This document shows positions 24,331-36,640 of a DNA stretch of 64,000 bases, piece by piece. Positions within the stretch are counted from its first letter, which is position 1. Each line of letters starts with the position of its first letter. The DNA is from Megaleporinus macrocephalus (lineage: Eukaryota; Chordata; Actinopteri; Characiformes; Anostomidae). A model generated the notes under the pieces. It was not told the origin of the DNA, did not search any database, and worked only from the letters and a program-made list of their open reading frames with translations. The stretch covers positions 7,322,091 through 7,386,090 of the forward strand of contig CM038704.1 in assembly GCA_021613375.1 (NCBI GenBank), in the 5' to 3' direction. Position numbers and translations under genes: made by a program.

Positions 24331-24944
24331 AATTTGGGTCAGGGCAATTGAACATATTGTAAGTGGACAGGGAAGGAGACGGAGGGAGCAGCGAAGTGTA
24401 CGCAGGGTGGCTATTTTTGACCTCGCATAGCCTCCGTCCACCGCCTCACTGCGCTTCAAAAGACCCCGCCTGCCCCCACCGCCGAAGAACTCTAACGTGT
24501 CATGCCTAAGTGATTGGCACTTCGCTTCCACGCTGATGAAGTGGCGGGAAAATATGGCGGTGCCTCACATCAACAACTGCATTCCTGGTGCCGCAGACCT
24601 CCTGTAGTGCCGCAGATGATGCCATCTGTCTGTTCTTTCATACGTTCACCTGGAAGGAGGTTGGGATGCGATTCTGCATCACCTCCTCGTTCTGCTGTTA
24701 GAAACTCAGAACTCAAACAGTTGTTCTCTCTAAGGAGCTGCTTCAGTCCCTAAACTAACATAGCAGGGCCGGCCAGTGCAGCTCTGTCTGCCTGATATAT
24801 GAATCTCAGATTAGTGAACTAATAGATTGAGGGGTTTGTAGTCTCCTGGGAATACTTTTATTTCTACTGAAGTATGTTAGAGAGTAAAGAAATCTACCCT
24901 GTCCGCAGTTGTAGTGTTTCAGCTGTTTATGTCTAGTAATTTAA

Positions 24945-25150
24945 TCCATCTATCCATTATCTAATGCCTTATCCCGCTAGTCACAGTAGGGCTAGAGCCA
25001 CAGCCAACACACACTCACACTTACAAGCAATTAAGACTGAGCGATCATTCGGAGGAAACCCACTCAAACACGGAGAGAACATACACACTCCACACAGAAC
25101 CACCCGGACCGGGAATCCAACCCAGATCATCTTACTGTGAGGAGACAGTG
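24945..25150 (-). mobile_element. tRNA-derived SINE-like element, copy 1
   Basis: On the minus strand: tggtgtagtggtcagcactg (A-box-like), then gggttggattcccgg (B-box-like), then ggttctgtgtggagtgtgta and gggtttcctcc, an order common to fish SINE-like repeats. Near-identical sequence at 39015-39261. The 20-bp array begins exactly at its head. Confidence 0.7.
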
Positions 25151-26010
25151 CTGACCACTACACCACCATACTGACCACTACACCACCATACTAACCACTA
25201 CACCACCATACTAACCACTACACCACCATACTAACCACTACACCACCATACTAACCACTACACCACGGTACTAACCACTACACCACCATACTAACCACTA
25301 CACCACCGTACTAACCACTACACCACCATACTGACCACTACACCACCATACTAACCACTACACCACCATACTGACCACTACACCACCATACTGACCACTA
25401 CACCACCATACTAACCACTACACCACCATACTGACCACTACACCACCGTACTGACCACTACACAATCTTACTAACCTCTACACCACCATACTAGCCACTA
25501 CACCACCATACTGACCACTACACCACCGTACTAACCACTACACCATCATACTGACCACAACACCACCATACTATCCACTACACTAAAATACTAACCACTA
25601 CACCACCATACTGACCACTACACCACCGTACTAACCACTACACCACCGTACTAACCACTACACCACCGTACTGACCACTACACCACCATACTAACCAATA
25701 CACCACCGTACTAACCACTACACCACCGTACTAACTACTACACCACCATACTAACCACTACACCACCATACTAACCACTACACCACCGTACTAACCACTA
25801 CACCACCGTACTAACCACTACACCACCGTACTAACTACTACACCAACGTACTAACCACTACACCACCATACTAACCACTACACCACCGTACTAACCACTA
25901 CACCAACGTACTAACCACTACACCACCATACTAACCACTACACCACCGTACTAACCACTACACCACCATACTAACCACTACACCACCGTACTAACCACTA
26001 CACTACACTA
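25151..26010. repeat. 20-bp minisatellite derived from a SINE head, array 1 (about 43 units)
   Basis: The unit is ctaaccactacaccaccata, inverse tatggtggtgtagtggttag. The inverse equals the A-box region of the adjoining SINE (tggtgtagtgg). The main variants are ccgta/ccata and ctgacc/ctaacc. It abuts the SINE head at 25150. Confidence 0.95.
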
Positions 26011-26579
26011 ATTTTCTGTAATTAAGTTAATTCTATTTTGTTGGCAATGACACCTGTACTGGTCAGGATTTAGAGCTTCACCAGCTTTACCAGTTTTATT
26101 TTAGGACCTTTAGAATTCCAAAAAGAGAAGATCAGAGCCGTACAGTTTTCATTTCCTGTGCTGAGAGATGCTGAATGGATTAAGAACTACTACATCTTTA
26201 TATAAGATATTTAGTTGTGATACATTTGTAGTACATCTTTATAAGTAATTTTATTCAAATAAATATCATTTCACTTATTTATCATTTACCATGAGATGAC
26301 AGCTGGCAGGTCCTGATGTTGGTAGTAATGACACTAAATGAACATTGATTTATTGTAGAACCTAGATCATGTGATGGACACGCAAACTGGCCTAATCCAT
26401 TTACAGTGTTACCTGATTTGCCATTATGTCACGTGGAAAATGTAGCTCATGGTTATTTCCCGCGAAAAACTAATCCGTTTATTGATCTGGGACTGGTTGT
26501 AGAGGACCATGAAGGGAGAATTTATAGAGTGTTGAAAGTCTGAGTCTGACTATATAAGTGTTTTCTTCTTTCTTAATGA

Positions 26580-26700
26580 ATCTGAAGGAGGAAAAGGTCT
26601 GTCTGTTTTGTTGTATGTCTTGCAGAAGGATATTTTGACCTGCAGTGATGACTCCCTGTCCCTGGACAAGCTCATCTCCCTTTCCAGTTGTTAACAGAGC
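26580..26700 (+). pseudogene. Possible gag remnant of a Ty3/gypsy-like retroelement
   Basis: The frame reads DDSLSLDKLISLS from about 26647. This resembles a stretch near the end of the gag capsid region of fish Ty3/gypsy elements (pattern LDxLIxLAxRxDN). Frame breaks follow at once and no other retroelement domain is recognisable. Weak evidence. Confidence 0.25.
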
Positions 26701-27167
26701 AAAGTTACAAGCCTCAGGATATTCACCTACAGCAGCCAGAACCCCCAAGCCCTAAGAGACTTCTACGGTTTCAAATACAGCTTGACTGATCTACGCCCAG
26801 TATGAACCCTTCTAATCTCCCCAAGACCCTCTACTAAAACAAGCTCTGAACAGAAGCCTCCTAAGATTCGGGAGGATCAATGAATTTCCCAATGAGACCC
26901 CCCCCATCTGGATAAATATCTTTTTATTTATCATGAAGTTATCTAGTCATCTCATCATGTTAAGACTTCCATGCTTGGGTCAACAGGAGCGCCTCAGCCT
27001 GCCATACAGACTCAGCAACGTTATCCTGGGGACTGGGCTTTCTGTGATATGGGCAATTGGTTTGCTGGTTGATGATCTAGGTCTAGAGATTGTACACACT
27101 GAGAACAAGATCCATCCTCCACTACTTGTAGCATTTCACTAACTTTTACTTAGTATTCATTAAGAGG

Positions 27168-27365
27168 AAGCAGTTGTGGGCTGGAGGTCACCAGTTTGAT
27201 CCCCTGAACTGACAGGACATGACTGAGGTGCCCTTGAGCAAGACACCTAAACCCCTACTGGTCACTGGGCACCACGGATAGGACTGGCGGATAGGACTGG
27301 CCACCACTCTGGGCAAGTGTGCTCACTTCCCCCTAGTGCAAAGGGCAAAACCTGGTGCAAACACA
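27168..27365 (+). repeat. SINE-like interspersed repeat (copy 2 of 3)
   Basis: Contains ccagtttgatcccc (B-box-like), then tgcccttgagcaagacacct and actgggcaccacggatagg. Opposite orientation to copies 1 and 3. Confidence 0.55.
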
Positions 27366-27419
27366 AGTGGCAAATAGTTCTGACTTCTACATTTCTGCTC
27401 TGTCATTCTTTCCCTACTC

Positions 27420-28080
27420 AGTTTTTCCTGGGCACCTCTTGGCTGAGGTGACTTTTGCTGACCTGAAACACCAAAGCACATATTCTACAATGTCCAGATC
27501 TGGTTCCATAACATCCTAACATCCAGGTCTGATGGCAGGCTCGACAAGGATTGTGCTTTTTAAGAATGTCCTACCTTCTGTCTAGCTCTTTAGCCTTCTT
27601 CATGACTTGTTCTAAATATTTCTGATTGGGCAGGTTGTCCTTCTTATCCATATTTTAACATTAAAGAGCTGCAAGATGACGCTTTTATGGACCAAGGAGC
27701 TTCATTCTACCCCAAACATCTGGAAGTGGTCATCCCAAACCTTATATCTAGGCAATACTTTGAGTCAGGATCTTTAGTGGGAGGCAGTTCATTTTACTTG
27801 CTTATTCGCTCTTCCACTAAGTTCTTAATGTCCAAGCTTCTGTCTTCCCTGAGTTTCTTAGTTGCAAGATGTTTAACCTTCCACTCCAGTTCAAACGGAG
27901 ATGATTTGCAGATAGTTGCCACACAGAGACTCCTAGAGTCCCTAGAGAACCTGTATTGGTGTTCCATCACCAGAAAATAGACATGCCAGCTCTGTACCTC
28001 TGTGAATGCCACTAACTCTTTGTTTTAGAACTTCCGGAGCAGGACCTGGTAGAAGGCCTCCACTGATTACCATCATCTGC
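27420..28080 (-). other. Unassigned sequence with broken open frames
   Basis: The minus strand holds short open stretches of coding-like composition. One (about 27430-27580) reads NPCRACHQTW and, further on, GHCRICALVF, two CxxC pairs. Another (27794-28012) reads FELEWKVKHLATKKLRED. Stops separate them. It could be an old transposon or a processed pseudogene; no family is recognised. Confidence 0.3.
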
Positions 28081-28671
28081 TACCTGTTAGAACTCTAATT
28101 ATTTTAATGGAGTATATTTCTTGACCCGTGTGGTTATTCGACTTTTTGTTTTATGAATGTATGAAGGTTTTGAAGTTACTGAGACCTACGTTTTCTTAGC
28201 TCCCTGCTTCACGTTTGTATACTAACTCAAAATTTCAAGGCAGCCAGGTTACTTACTTTTAAGGTTAAAACAACAAATCTTTTTTTTATGGTATGTCACC
28301 TGTAAGTTCACAATATCCAAGAAATATGACAATGAAAGTGCAATTTTGAACCTGAACATGACCCAAAACATGGTTTAACCATTCACTCATTCTCCAGAAC
28401 ACATACAAATAAGCACATCTGCATTTCCACCACAAGATGAAGCATTCAATCACGCAAGAGGACACACTCGCACATGTACACAAACAGAGGTTAGGCTGGC
28501 AGGGTTGTGAGTGTATGAGTGGGGTCATGTAAGTGAAGCAGTTACTTGCACAGGTACAGGTGGAGCATAGTGAGTAAGGCAACACGCATCACTCTTTGAA
28601 ATTTTGCTCAGATACTTGTTAAACTATGACCTGTTATCTATCTATCTACACAAGACTGATATACGGACCTA

Positions 28672-29203
28672 CAGTACTGTGCAAAAGTCAGAGACCACCT
28701 TCTCATTTACAGCTTCCATTCTTTTCAGTAGACTTCTTGAATCTTAGAAGCTGGTTGAGCATTTTCTGCTTCTCACCATCCAAATATCCCCAAACACATT
28801 CAGTGGTGTTGAGGTTTTAGACTCTGTGGTGGTCAGTCCATTGTTTTGAGAGCAGCTTCTTTGTTTGATGTGTCTGTATCTCCTTTTCTCAGTGAGGAGC
28901 TTCTCAAACAGCAACACATCCTTTCAGACCCATAGTGTTGAGGTGTCTTCTCACAGTGGAAGGATGGACAGAAACATCGGTGGATGTTCTCAATAGCGGA
29001 GCTTGATGTTAGCCTCTCGACTAAAGATGAAAGTCTTGTTTTATCTGACGCGGATAGTGATGGTGGTCTCCCAGGTGGTTATTAGGAGTCTTGTTTTTTG
29101 GATTCTCTCAAACTTAATCAAACTTCCTACTGAATAACTTGTACTTACCAGCCATTTTCACTTGGAGTTGAATAAACGAAGGGTGGGCTTTTGCACAGTA
29201 CTG
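28672..29203 (-). mobile_element. Tc1/mariner-like remnant (cagtactg family), copy 2
   Basis: The ends CAGTACTGTGCAAAAGTCAG and cttttgcacagtactg are inverted copies. The interior matches copy 1 in reverse orientation (ttctgcttctcaccatccaa and gtgtctgtatctccttttct). No intact frame. Confidence 0.75.
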
Positions 29204-30299
29204 TCACATTTCAGGTTTCGGTGGGAATTAACACTGTAGACTATGTGTTCACTTCAAGTATTTGATAATTTGCTTACTTGTAGCTCCAATCATTTCTTTC
29301 AGCACCTTTACATCATACAGTTGAGGTTCTCGAATCTTTGTAATGTATTGATTTGAGCCTACCATAGCATGAAGGGATGGAAAAATGTATTTCTGTTCCT
29401 GCTTTACAAACGTTTAACAAGGCCATGAGCAAAACTACAGTGGATGTCAGGGATATTTTTTAAAGAAATGATCTTTCATAACTGCAGAGAGATTGAAATG
29501 TGTAAGGGGGGAGCCATACATCGTAAGGGTACCAAAGAACATTAGTGTAAATGAGGTCAATGACAACCAGCTACATTAGATTTGTTGTGGAGTAGACATG
29601 CAAACCGATGCATTAAGATGTGAGACCAAGAAAAGCAGAATGAACAAATTGAAAAATGAAAAAAAGAAGAGGTGGGAAAGAGGGAAATGTGGATCAAAAG
29701 AATCGAGAAGAAAGAAAAAAGCTTGACCATGGTATTATATTCACCTTCACTGGGAATGACAAGTATGTAGGGCGTGGTATTTTGTCCCCTACCTATTACC
29801 ACTAAGACAAGGTTTTACGTTCCAGGTCGGCATGCATGAGAAAAGAAAGAAAGAAAAAATAGTCTAAAGAAATACGCCTTCAGCTCTCAGTGCCTGTAAG
29901 CTCTTCAGAACTTTTGTAAACAGTGGAACATTCCGGATATATACATTTATATATATAGAAATATAAATATATGTACATGTTTATACAGAGTCTATGTGTA
30001 AAAGTAATCATTTTAATAGCTAGTCATTCCAGAAGCTTCTGGACAAAAAAGACCTGATAGAACAAAGAAGGGAAAGAAATTCTGAGGTCTTATTAGGAGG
30101 GACATAATCTTTTTTTTAATACAAATATTTGATGAATATGTAGAGGGAATCTGCTGTAAGTTGGAAAACGTCATATTATCTATTGACAATGAGTGGAGAA
30201 GAAAAGAAAAGAAAATGAACAGAAAAGAAAAGAGAAATATGTTTGAACTTTGTGGCAAAATTTTTTTATTCCCCTCCTTTTCTTTCAAACCAAGATATA

Positions 30300-31745
30300 C
30301 AGCACTGGGCAGGAGTCAGAGACCACCCTTCATTAATTTCATTTCCAGTCAAAACGGCCATTAAGTACAAGCTATTCATTCCCCATTCTTCTTTTCAGGA
30401 GACTCAATTTCAGTTTTTCAGAAAAAAAATTGGATGGATGATTTTTTCCAGACCTATTAAGTTCAGTCTTGGTTGCACTTCTCGCCATCCAAGTAATTCC
30501 AAACTTTTTTTTTGAAAATTTTCTTGTTTATTCACAATTCACTGTAGTACCACTTTGTACCTGAAGAGGTGATAGTGAGTCACTGTGGTACCACTTTGAA
30601 CCTTAAGAGGTTAAAGTGAGTCACTGAAGTACCACTTTGCACCCGAAAAGGTGATAGTGAGCCACTGTAGTACCACTTTGAACCTGAAGAGGTGATAGTG
30701 AGCCACTGTAGTACCACTTTGAACCTGAAGAGGTGATAGTGAGTCACTGTAATACCACTTTGTACCTGAAGAGGTGATAGTGAGTCACTGTAATGTCACT
30801 TTGTACCTGAAGAGGTGATAGTGAGTCACTGTAATACCACTTATTACCTGAAGAGGTGATAGAGAGTCACTGTAGTACCACTTTGTACCTGAAGAGGTGA
30901 TAGTGATTCACTGTAGTACCACTTTGTACCTGAAGAGGTGATAGTGAGTCACTGTAGTACCACTTTGCTCCTGAAGAGGTGATAGTGAGTCACTTTGTAC
31001 CTGAAGAGGTGATAGTGATTCACTGTAATACCACTTTGTACCCGAAGAGGTGATAGTGAGTCACTGTAGTACCACTTTGAACCTAAAGAGGTGATAGTGA
31101 GTCACTTTAGTACCACTCTATACCACATAAGGTGATAGTGATTCACTTTAGCACCACTTCGTATCGGAAGAGGTGATAGTGAGTCACTGTAGTACTACTT
31201 TGAACCTGAAGAGGTGTAGTGAGTCACTGTAGTACCACTTTGAACCTGAAGAGGTGTAGTGAGTTGGTAAAAGACCACCACCACTGCATTGGGCAAGAAA
31301 CCACATTCAGCAGTGAATAAAAGAAGTGATATAGATAGAAGAAGGAGTGGTAAGGAGTGAAGAGGGAGGAGGAGCAACTATCTATTTCTGGCAAAATGTC
31401 GCCCCCTATTGTTTGAAGTATGAATTGCTTCATCTTAAAACAGGGGTGGGAAACAAAGGGGCCGGAGACCTGCACCAGGACTGAAGTTGTCCACCTCTAT
31501 CTTATAGATCGCCTCTTTAGTGGCTGTTTATCTGATGAGGACAGTTGTGTGTCTTCCAGGTGGCTGCTAGGAACAGTTTTAGAGTCTTCAGGGTTTTTTT
31601 TTAAACTTTGTGTTTCTTCTTCACTATGGATCTCAGAGCTAATGTCCCTATAGATATCTCCTAATATCTCCAGCTTGTACTCAACGGCCGTGTGGACTGG
31701 AAATGAAGTAAATACAGGGTGGTCTCTGACTTCTGCACAGCGCTG
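30300..31745 (-). mobile_element. Tc1/mariner-like remnant (cagtactg family), copy 3, filled by a 41-bp array
   Basis: The left end CAGCACTGGGCAGGAGTCAG and the right end gacttctgcacagcgctg are inverted. The left part up to about 30515 (cttctcgccatccaagtaat) and the right part from about 31440 (cttccaggtggctgctagga) correspond to the two halves of copy 2. A 41-bp tandem array lies where the middle should be. Confidence 0.65.
30530..31265. repeat. 41-bp minisatellite
   Basis: About 18 units of a 41-bp sequence with core gtaccactttg, then acctgaagaggtgatagtga. Period confirmed between 30547 and 30588. A few units are shortened. It lies within the Tc1-like remnant at 30300-31745. Confidence 0.9.
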
Positions 31746-32613
31746 TAAGAAATAGCAGGTGACTAGAAACCTTTGCGAAATTAAGACCACCATTGCAACC
31801 CATTAGCTGGTTCTCGGATAAGCCACAAAGTTGAAAGCATGCCTTTTCCAAAGCAGGAACACAACTGAAAGAGGTTCCTTAGAGATACCAAGAAGAACCC
31901 AATCCAGAATGTACTGAAAGGGATGGAGAAACGAGAGAAAATGCATGCCAATTAGAAACAAACGGATGGCGTGAACGGAAAGTGAGTGGGTGCAAATCAA
32001 AAACAAACAGGTATGCGGTGCACAAACAGAAGATTCTGGTATAAATGGTATTAGCAGCAAATTAAAAAAGAAAAACAAAGAAACAAACAAAACAAACCAA
32101 AAAAAAAAACAGAACACAAAAGCAAATCACAAGAAAATGGAATGATCTGATTTGGCTTTTGATGCCCATTTGGCGATGGAGGGTCTAATATCACTGATCT
32201 TTACTTCTAACGATGTTAACAGAAAATGAAAACAAAGAAAAGATAAAAATAAAAGAAAAAACAACAACAACGTATTCATGCAGATAAACCAAAGACCAAA
32301 GATGAGGTTTGAGTTTCAATTCATTCAGAGTGAACGTGGCTGTAAGTTAGAAGCAACAGCTTAAACTAGAAAACAATTAACACATTTACAGAAACTAGCT
32401 TTTCCAACATCCTGTCTTATGGCATGATGCTCCGAGTGATATCCCCCTACTGAACACCACATGCTACTACGTGAGGGGCTCATCAAGTAACCTGCAGCTA
32501 ATCGTGCTACGCCAGCTTTCCCCACTAGAACCCATGACTTTAAATGGTAAACAAGTTCATTGATTATCTTTAGAAAAAAAAAGAGCTCCAATGAGTGAAA
32601 AGAGGTCTCATAC

Positions 32614-32650
32614 CTTTGGTCGCCAGTCGCACACAGTTGATTTTGGTTTC
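32614..32650 (-). CDS. ptprt: ptprt 37-nt exon: end of extracellular stalk
   Basis: Fourth ptprt exon. It reads ETKINCVRLATK plus the first base of a Gly codon completed by the next exon. It is 37 nt long and starts in phase 0. The acceptor is strong (tcttctctccttccag), with a good branch-point candidate, gctaac, about 21 nt upstream. The donor is AAAG|gtatga. The peptide links the last fibronectin III repeat to the membrane stalk; its single Cys is characteristic of the family. The exon is an island between introns of about 20.3 and 23.5 kb. It was identified because both phases and the peptide match the neighbours. Skipping it (37 = 3x12+1) would shift the frame, so it is probably constitutive. 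A TG/CA-rich array lies 0.8-1.6 kb upstream in the transcript. Confidence 0.95.
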
Positions 32651-32669
32651 CTGGAAGGAGAGAAGAAGA

Positions 32670-32675
32670 GTTAGC
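32670..32675 (-). promoter_or_regulatory. Candidate branch point for the 37-nt exon
   Basis: On the minus strand this reads gctaac, close to the vertebrate branch-site consensus. The presumed branch A is at 32671, 21 nt before the exon. It is followed directly by the pyrimidine run tcttcttctctccttcc and the AG. Inference from consensus only. Confidence 0.5.
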
Positions 32676-33423
32676 TTTTAATTGACTGTCGAAACGACTG
32701 AGGCAACTCTATTTGTCAAACCACGGCGAGCGCAGGACGGCAGCGTCAAGCCTCGGTAAGTAGTATAATTACAGCTAAGTACAGTTACGACTCCTTTTAG
32801 GTAGATATATTAGTTTCACACCTCCTCGTGTATCATCACTGTAAATACTGACACGCTCGCTGCTGCGGCGCCCCATTACAGTTAAACGTATACTTTTTTT
32901 TAGATATAGAACAAAAGCTACCTGCACACTGGAAACTGAAAGAGCTTCAACCTCTTCAGAACCTGGTCCATTCCATATTCAGGTCAGATATGATATTAAG
33001 ACCTGAGCTGTGATGCTGTTCTTTGTTAGTCTGGGTCAGTTTTTTAATCACGTTGGTCCCAGATTCGCTCCAGTGTTGGGCCATCGTTCAGAATAACATC
33101 AGGTCAGCTCTGCTGTGCGGAGTCAGACTCGATGCAGGGCTATGGTAGGCCCTAAGCTGGGCGGAGTACGTTTGCTGTCTGGGTGAAACTCTGAAATCGT
33201 ATTTATTGGTCCAAAATCTGCAGAAATCCAAAGTTTTGGACTTTATTCCACCTTAAATCAACAATCAGCACTCTGTTTTCACCAGCCACACTGTGACCAC
33301 GCCTACGTTTTTCACAACTATGACACACCGATGAAGAACTACACCCTGATAAGTGAAATAATATAATTAATACTTTTTAGAAACGTTTTAGAACACTACC
33401 AGCCAAACGCTTTACACATACAC

Positions 33424-33515
33424 ACACGCTAGTGAACACACTCAGGGGCAGTTAAACACATACATACACACAAACTAGCGAACACACACACACACACAGT
33501 TTAACACCCACATAA

Positions 33516-33547
<32 letters not shown>

Positions 33548-33633
33548 TAGTGAACACACTCAGGGGCAGTGAAACACATACATACACACACACACTAGTA
33601 AACACACACACCCAGGGGAAGTGAAACACCCAA

Positions 33634-33675
<42 letters not shown>

Positions 33676-33760
33676 GAACACAATCAGGGGCAGTGAAATA
33701 CATACATACATACATACATACACACACACTGGTGAACACACACACACACACTCAGTGAAA

Positions 33761-33800
<40 letters not shown>

Positions 33801-34138
33801 AGTAAACACACACTCAGGGGCAGTAAAACACATTCATACACACGCACACTAGCGAACACACACACACTAGCAAACACACACACACACTCAGTGAAACACC
33901 CACATATACATACACTACTGAACACACAATCAGGGAAAGTGAAACACATACATACACACACACTAGTGAACACCAGACACTCAGTGAAACACACACACAC
34001 ACACTAGTGAACACACACACACACTCAGGGGCAGTGAAACACACACACACATACACACACACTAGTGAACACAATCAGGGCAGTGAAACACATACATACA
34101 CACACACTAGTGAACACACACACACTCAGTGAAACACC

Positions 34139-34169
<31 letters not shown>

Positions 34170-34215
34170 TAGTGAACACACAATCAGGGGCAGTAAAACA
34201 CATACAGAAAACACA
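33424..34215. repeat. CA-rich compound minisatellite
   Basis: Repeated blocks of (CA)n separated by ctagtgaacacac and caggggcagtgaaacacat. Unit length varies with the CA runs. In the ptprt transcript this is (UG)n-rich, 0.8-1.6 kb before the 37-nt exon. Confidence 0.9.
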
Positions 34216-35306
34216 ACCAGAAGTCGTTTATCACTACGAATCATGGTTTCCCATAAAGTCATAAAGTTCTGTAACTCGCCCAACTTACTAACCGCTGGTG
34301 CCACGACCTGAATCATAACAGTAGACGCCTTGTTTACTCTGATCTCGATGTAGAAGACTGTTATTTTGCATGACGTGTGGTCTGACAGGCCTTAATTACC
34401 CCGTTTTCCACAAAGACCTACGTGATGCCAGCAAAAGAGTTTAGAGCCCTGAAACCACCAAATCCACATAACACTGTCTGAGTGTTCTGTTTATATCACT
34501 TCTTTTAATTAGACGTGTGAGTCTCTCAGGTAAAGGATAAAGCCACAGCATGGGGTCCTGGTGACATTTAGCGATCCAGACAGACTTGCTTTGCTGTCGT
34601 GTCAGTCGTGTTTATCTGTTCGAGCCGTATTGTACTCTTCCTGCTAGTCATCACCTTGACGCGCTTATGATGATGCTATCGCTTCCCCGCGTCTAAGCAC
34701 AGAATCCGCTGCCGAATCCGCCACCGGCGCGCAGGGAAAGCGGTCACACGCTCAACGATTGGCTTCTTCGTCTTTAGCGACAGTCAATAGCGGACAGCGG
34801 CTTTCTGCATAGTTCGTTTAAAATAAGCCGCCATATTGATTTGTTGTAATTCTCAGACCTCCTGAGGACCAGCAGTCATACCTGCACACAAGCCCAGTCC
34901 CGGTTGTGAAATAGTACATTTATAATATTGTACTGACGCCGTTTAGAGGAAGCAGATTAACTGATCACAGAAGAAAAAAAGAATTGATTCAGAGAAGAAA
35001 CACTTATAGAGGGGAAACTAAAGCTGAACTCAAATGCCGTGGTTAGAGTCACCACCTGCTGTGACTCTATTCTTCACTGAGATAAAACAGAGACATTCCA
35101 CACGTCTAATTAAATAAGAAAGGATATAAACAGAACACTCACACAGTGTTTTGTAGATTCGATGGTTCAGGTTCTAAACACTGAACTATGTTCACAGGTT
35201 CTAAACTATGTTGGTATAACAATGGGAATGAAATGAATGACTGATCTACAGGACCAGGGCTGGTGGCCATTTGTCTAGCTGCTGTATCTGCTGCCAGTAT
35301 GCCAGT

Positions 35307-35534
35307 TAGGGGTGTGTTTAAAAAATAAAATTTTCAATTCAAATCGATCTTCACTTAAATAATCCGATATCGATTCGTATAAATCCAAGATCGACCTTTA
35401 AAATTAGCCTTCCAGCTGAAATATCCCTAAATGAATCCATATTGAATTGAATAAAATCAGAAATCGAATTGAATTGGGAACTTGTAAATCGAGATCGAAT
35501 CGATCCGGGAAATCAGTGTCGATGCCCAGCCCTA
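35307..35534. mobile_element. Small hAT-type MITE with perfect target duplication
   Basis: It starts TAGGGGTGTG and ends CAGCCCTA. Perfect 8-bp duplications ATGCCAGT lie at 35299-35306 and 35535-35542. The interior is rich in aatcgat motifs, as in a known fish hAT-like family. 228 bp, non-coding. Confidence 0.85.
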
Positions 35535-35669
35535 ATGCCAGTAGCTACACGAGTCCTCGGTAGGACTGGCCTATGAAAACTCCTCCTTAATAACCCAGGT
35601 CACACAAATTGGGTGGTCTAAGGAGGCTGCATTGTGACATCACCGGAAAGATCCGGTCTCTTGCAAAGA

Positions 35670-35785
35670 AATACAAAGTCTCCAAAACGGCAGCTTTCGT
35701 CAATGGAACCAGATTTTTATCCAAGCTATTTTGGAGCATTTCTATTGGTCCATTCATCACGAAGCTTGCATGCATTGTGGGTGCA
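35670..35785. mobile_element. cgtcgc-type MITE, fragment
   Basis: Shares caatggaaccaga and ttggagcatttctattggtc with the complete copies. Neither terminus is recognisable. Confidence 0.5.
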
Positions 35786-36103
35786 TTGTGGGTGAACGAG
35801 GTCTGGAAGGATAATGGCAGTGTTGAGTCCTCCAAATCACTCTGAACGTAGGCTGCACTTCTAGACTGTATATGAAGCTCCTTCACTTTTCAAGATCCAC
35901 TATCCCAACAGAACAGAACACGCATGCAGGAGAACTTCCACTAGATCTGAACCTCCTGCGTCTTGCGAGAACATCTGCGTATATATTTCCCTCAAATGTA
36001 AACGTGAGAGAGAGAAGCTCACCCTGTTTTACATCCACATAAACATTCAGAACGTGTGATTCATTACTCTTAATACTAGTGCAAAATCTCAGTACTGGAC
36101 ACT

Positions 36104-36640
36104 CAGGACTCTCTCTCTCTCTCTCCTCCTCCTCTTTCTGCGACTCTCTCTTTCTCTGTCTTTCTCACTTTCTAGCACTCTTATTCTCTCTCTCACTTTC
36201 TTTCTCTCTCTTTTTCTCTATTACTCTCTCACCCCTTCTCTTTTTTCTTTCTTTCCTTCTTTCTCTATTTCTCTCTCTTTCTTTCTCTCTCCTTTTCTCT
36301 TATCACTATCTCTTACTCTTTTTCTCCCTCTTTCTTTCTCTCTCTTTCTCTATTACTCTCTCTCTTTTTCTCCCACTCACTTTGTCTCTCTTTCTTCCTC
36401 TTTCTCTTTCTTCTCTATTACTCTCTCTCTCTATTTTTTTCCCTCTCTCTTTCGTTCTTTGTTTCTCTCTCCCTTTTTCCCTATTTCTCTCTCTTCCTCT
36501 TTGTCTGCATTTATATCCCTTTCTTTCTCTCTCTTTCTCTCTTTCTCTATCACTCTTTCTCTCTTTTTCTCTCTCTTCCTTCTCTTTTTTCTTTCGCTCT
36601 TTCTCTTTTTCTCTATTTCTTTCTCTCTCTCTCTCTCTGG
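36104..36640. repeat. Pyrimidine-rich CT/CTTT tract
   Basis: Irregular ctctct, ctttct and tttctc mixtures over about 540 bp. An open frame of 212 codons through it (36079-36717) is only Ser/Leu/Phe and is a composition artefact. Confidence 0.9.

Larger units (their letters stand above)
9164..32613 (-). other. ptprt intron of 23.45 kb
   Basis: Contents from low coordinates: GA microsatellite (9.19-9.28 kb); Tc1-like, MITE, LINE and Tc1 remnants (9.36-14.7 kb); sequence without recognised repeats (14.7-16.5 kb); a hAT element filled by a 36-bp array (16.5-18.5 kb); LTR-like piece (18.9-19.3 kb); single-copy sequence (19.3-20.4 kb); triplicated segment (20.4-22.07 kb); candidate enhancer (22.07-22.8 kb); an AT-rich repeat (23.0-23.94 kb); candidate conserved segment (24.0-24.33 kb); SINE plus 20-bp array (24.95-26.0 kb); unassigned, partly retroelement-like sequence (26.46-28.1 kb); and two Tc1-like elements, the second with a 41-bp array (28.67-31.75 kb). 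Confidence 0.9.

Noticed and set aside
24945..25150. A functional tRNA gene
   Set aside because: The A and B box-like motifs belong to a SINE; no cloverleaf can be drawn and the SINE tail follows.
33501..34316. Cys/Val-rich minus-strand frames resembling cysteine-rich proteins
   Set aside because: They come from (TG)n read as CVCV and follow the CA array exactly.
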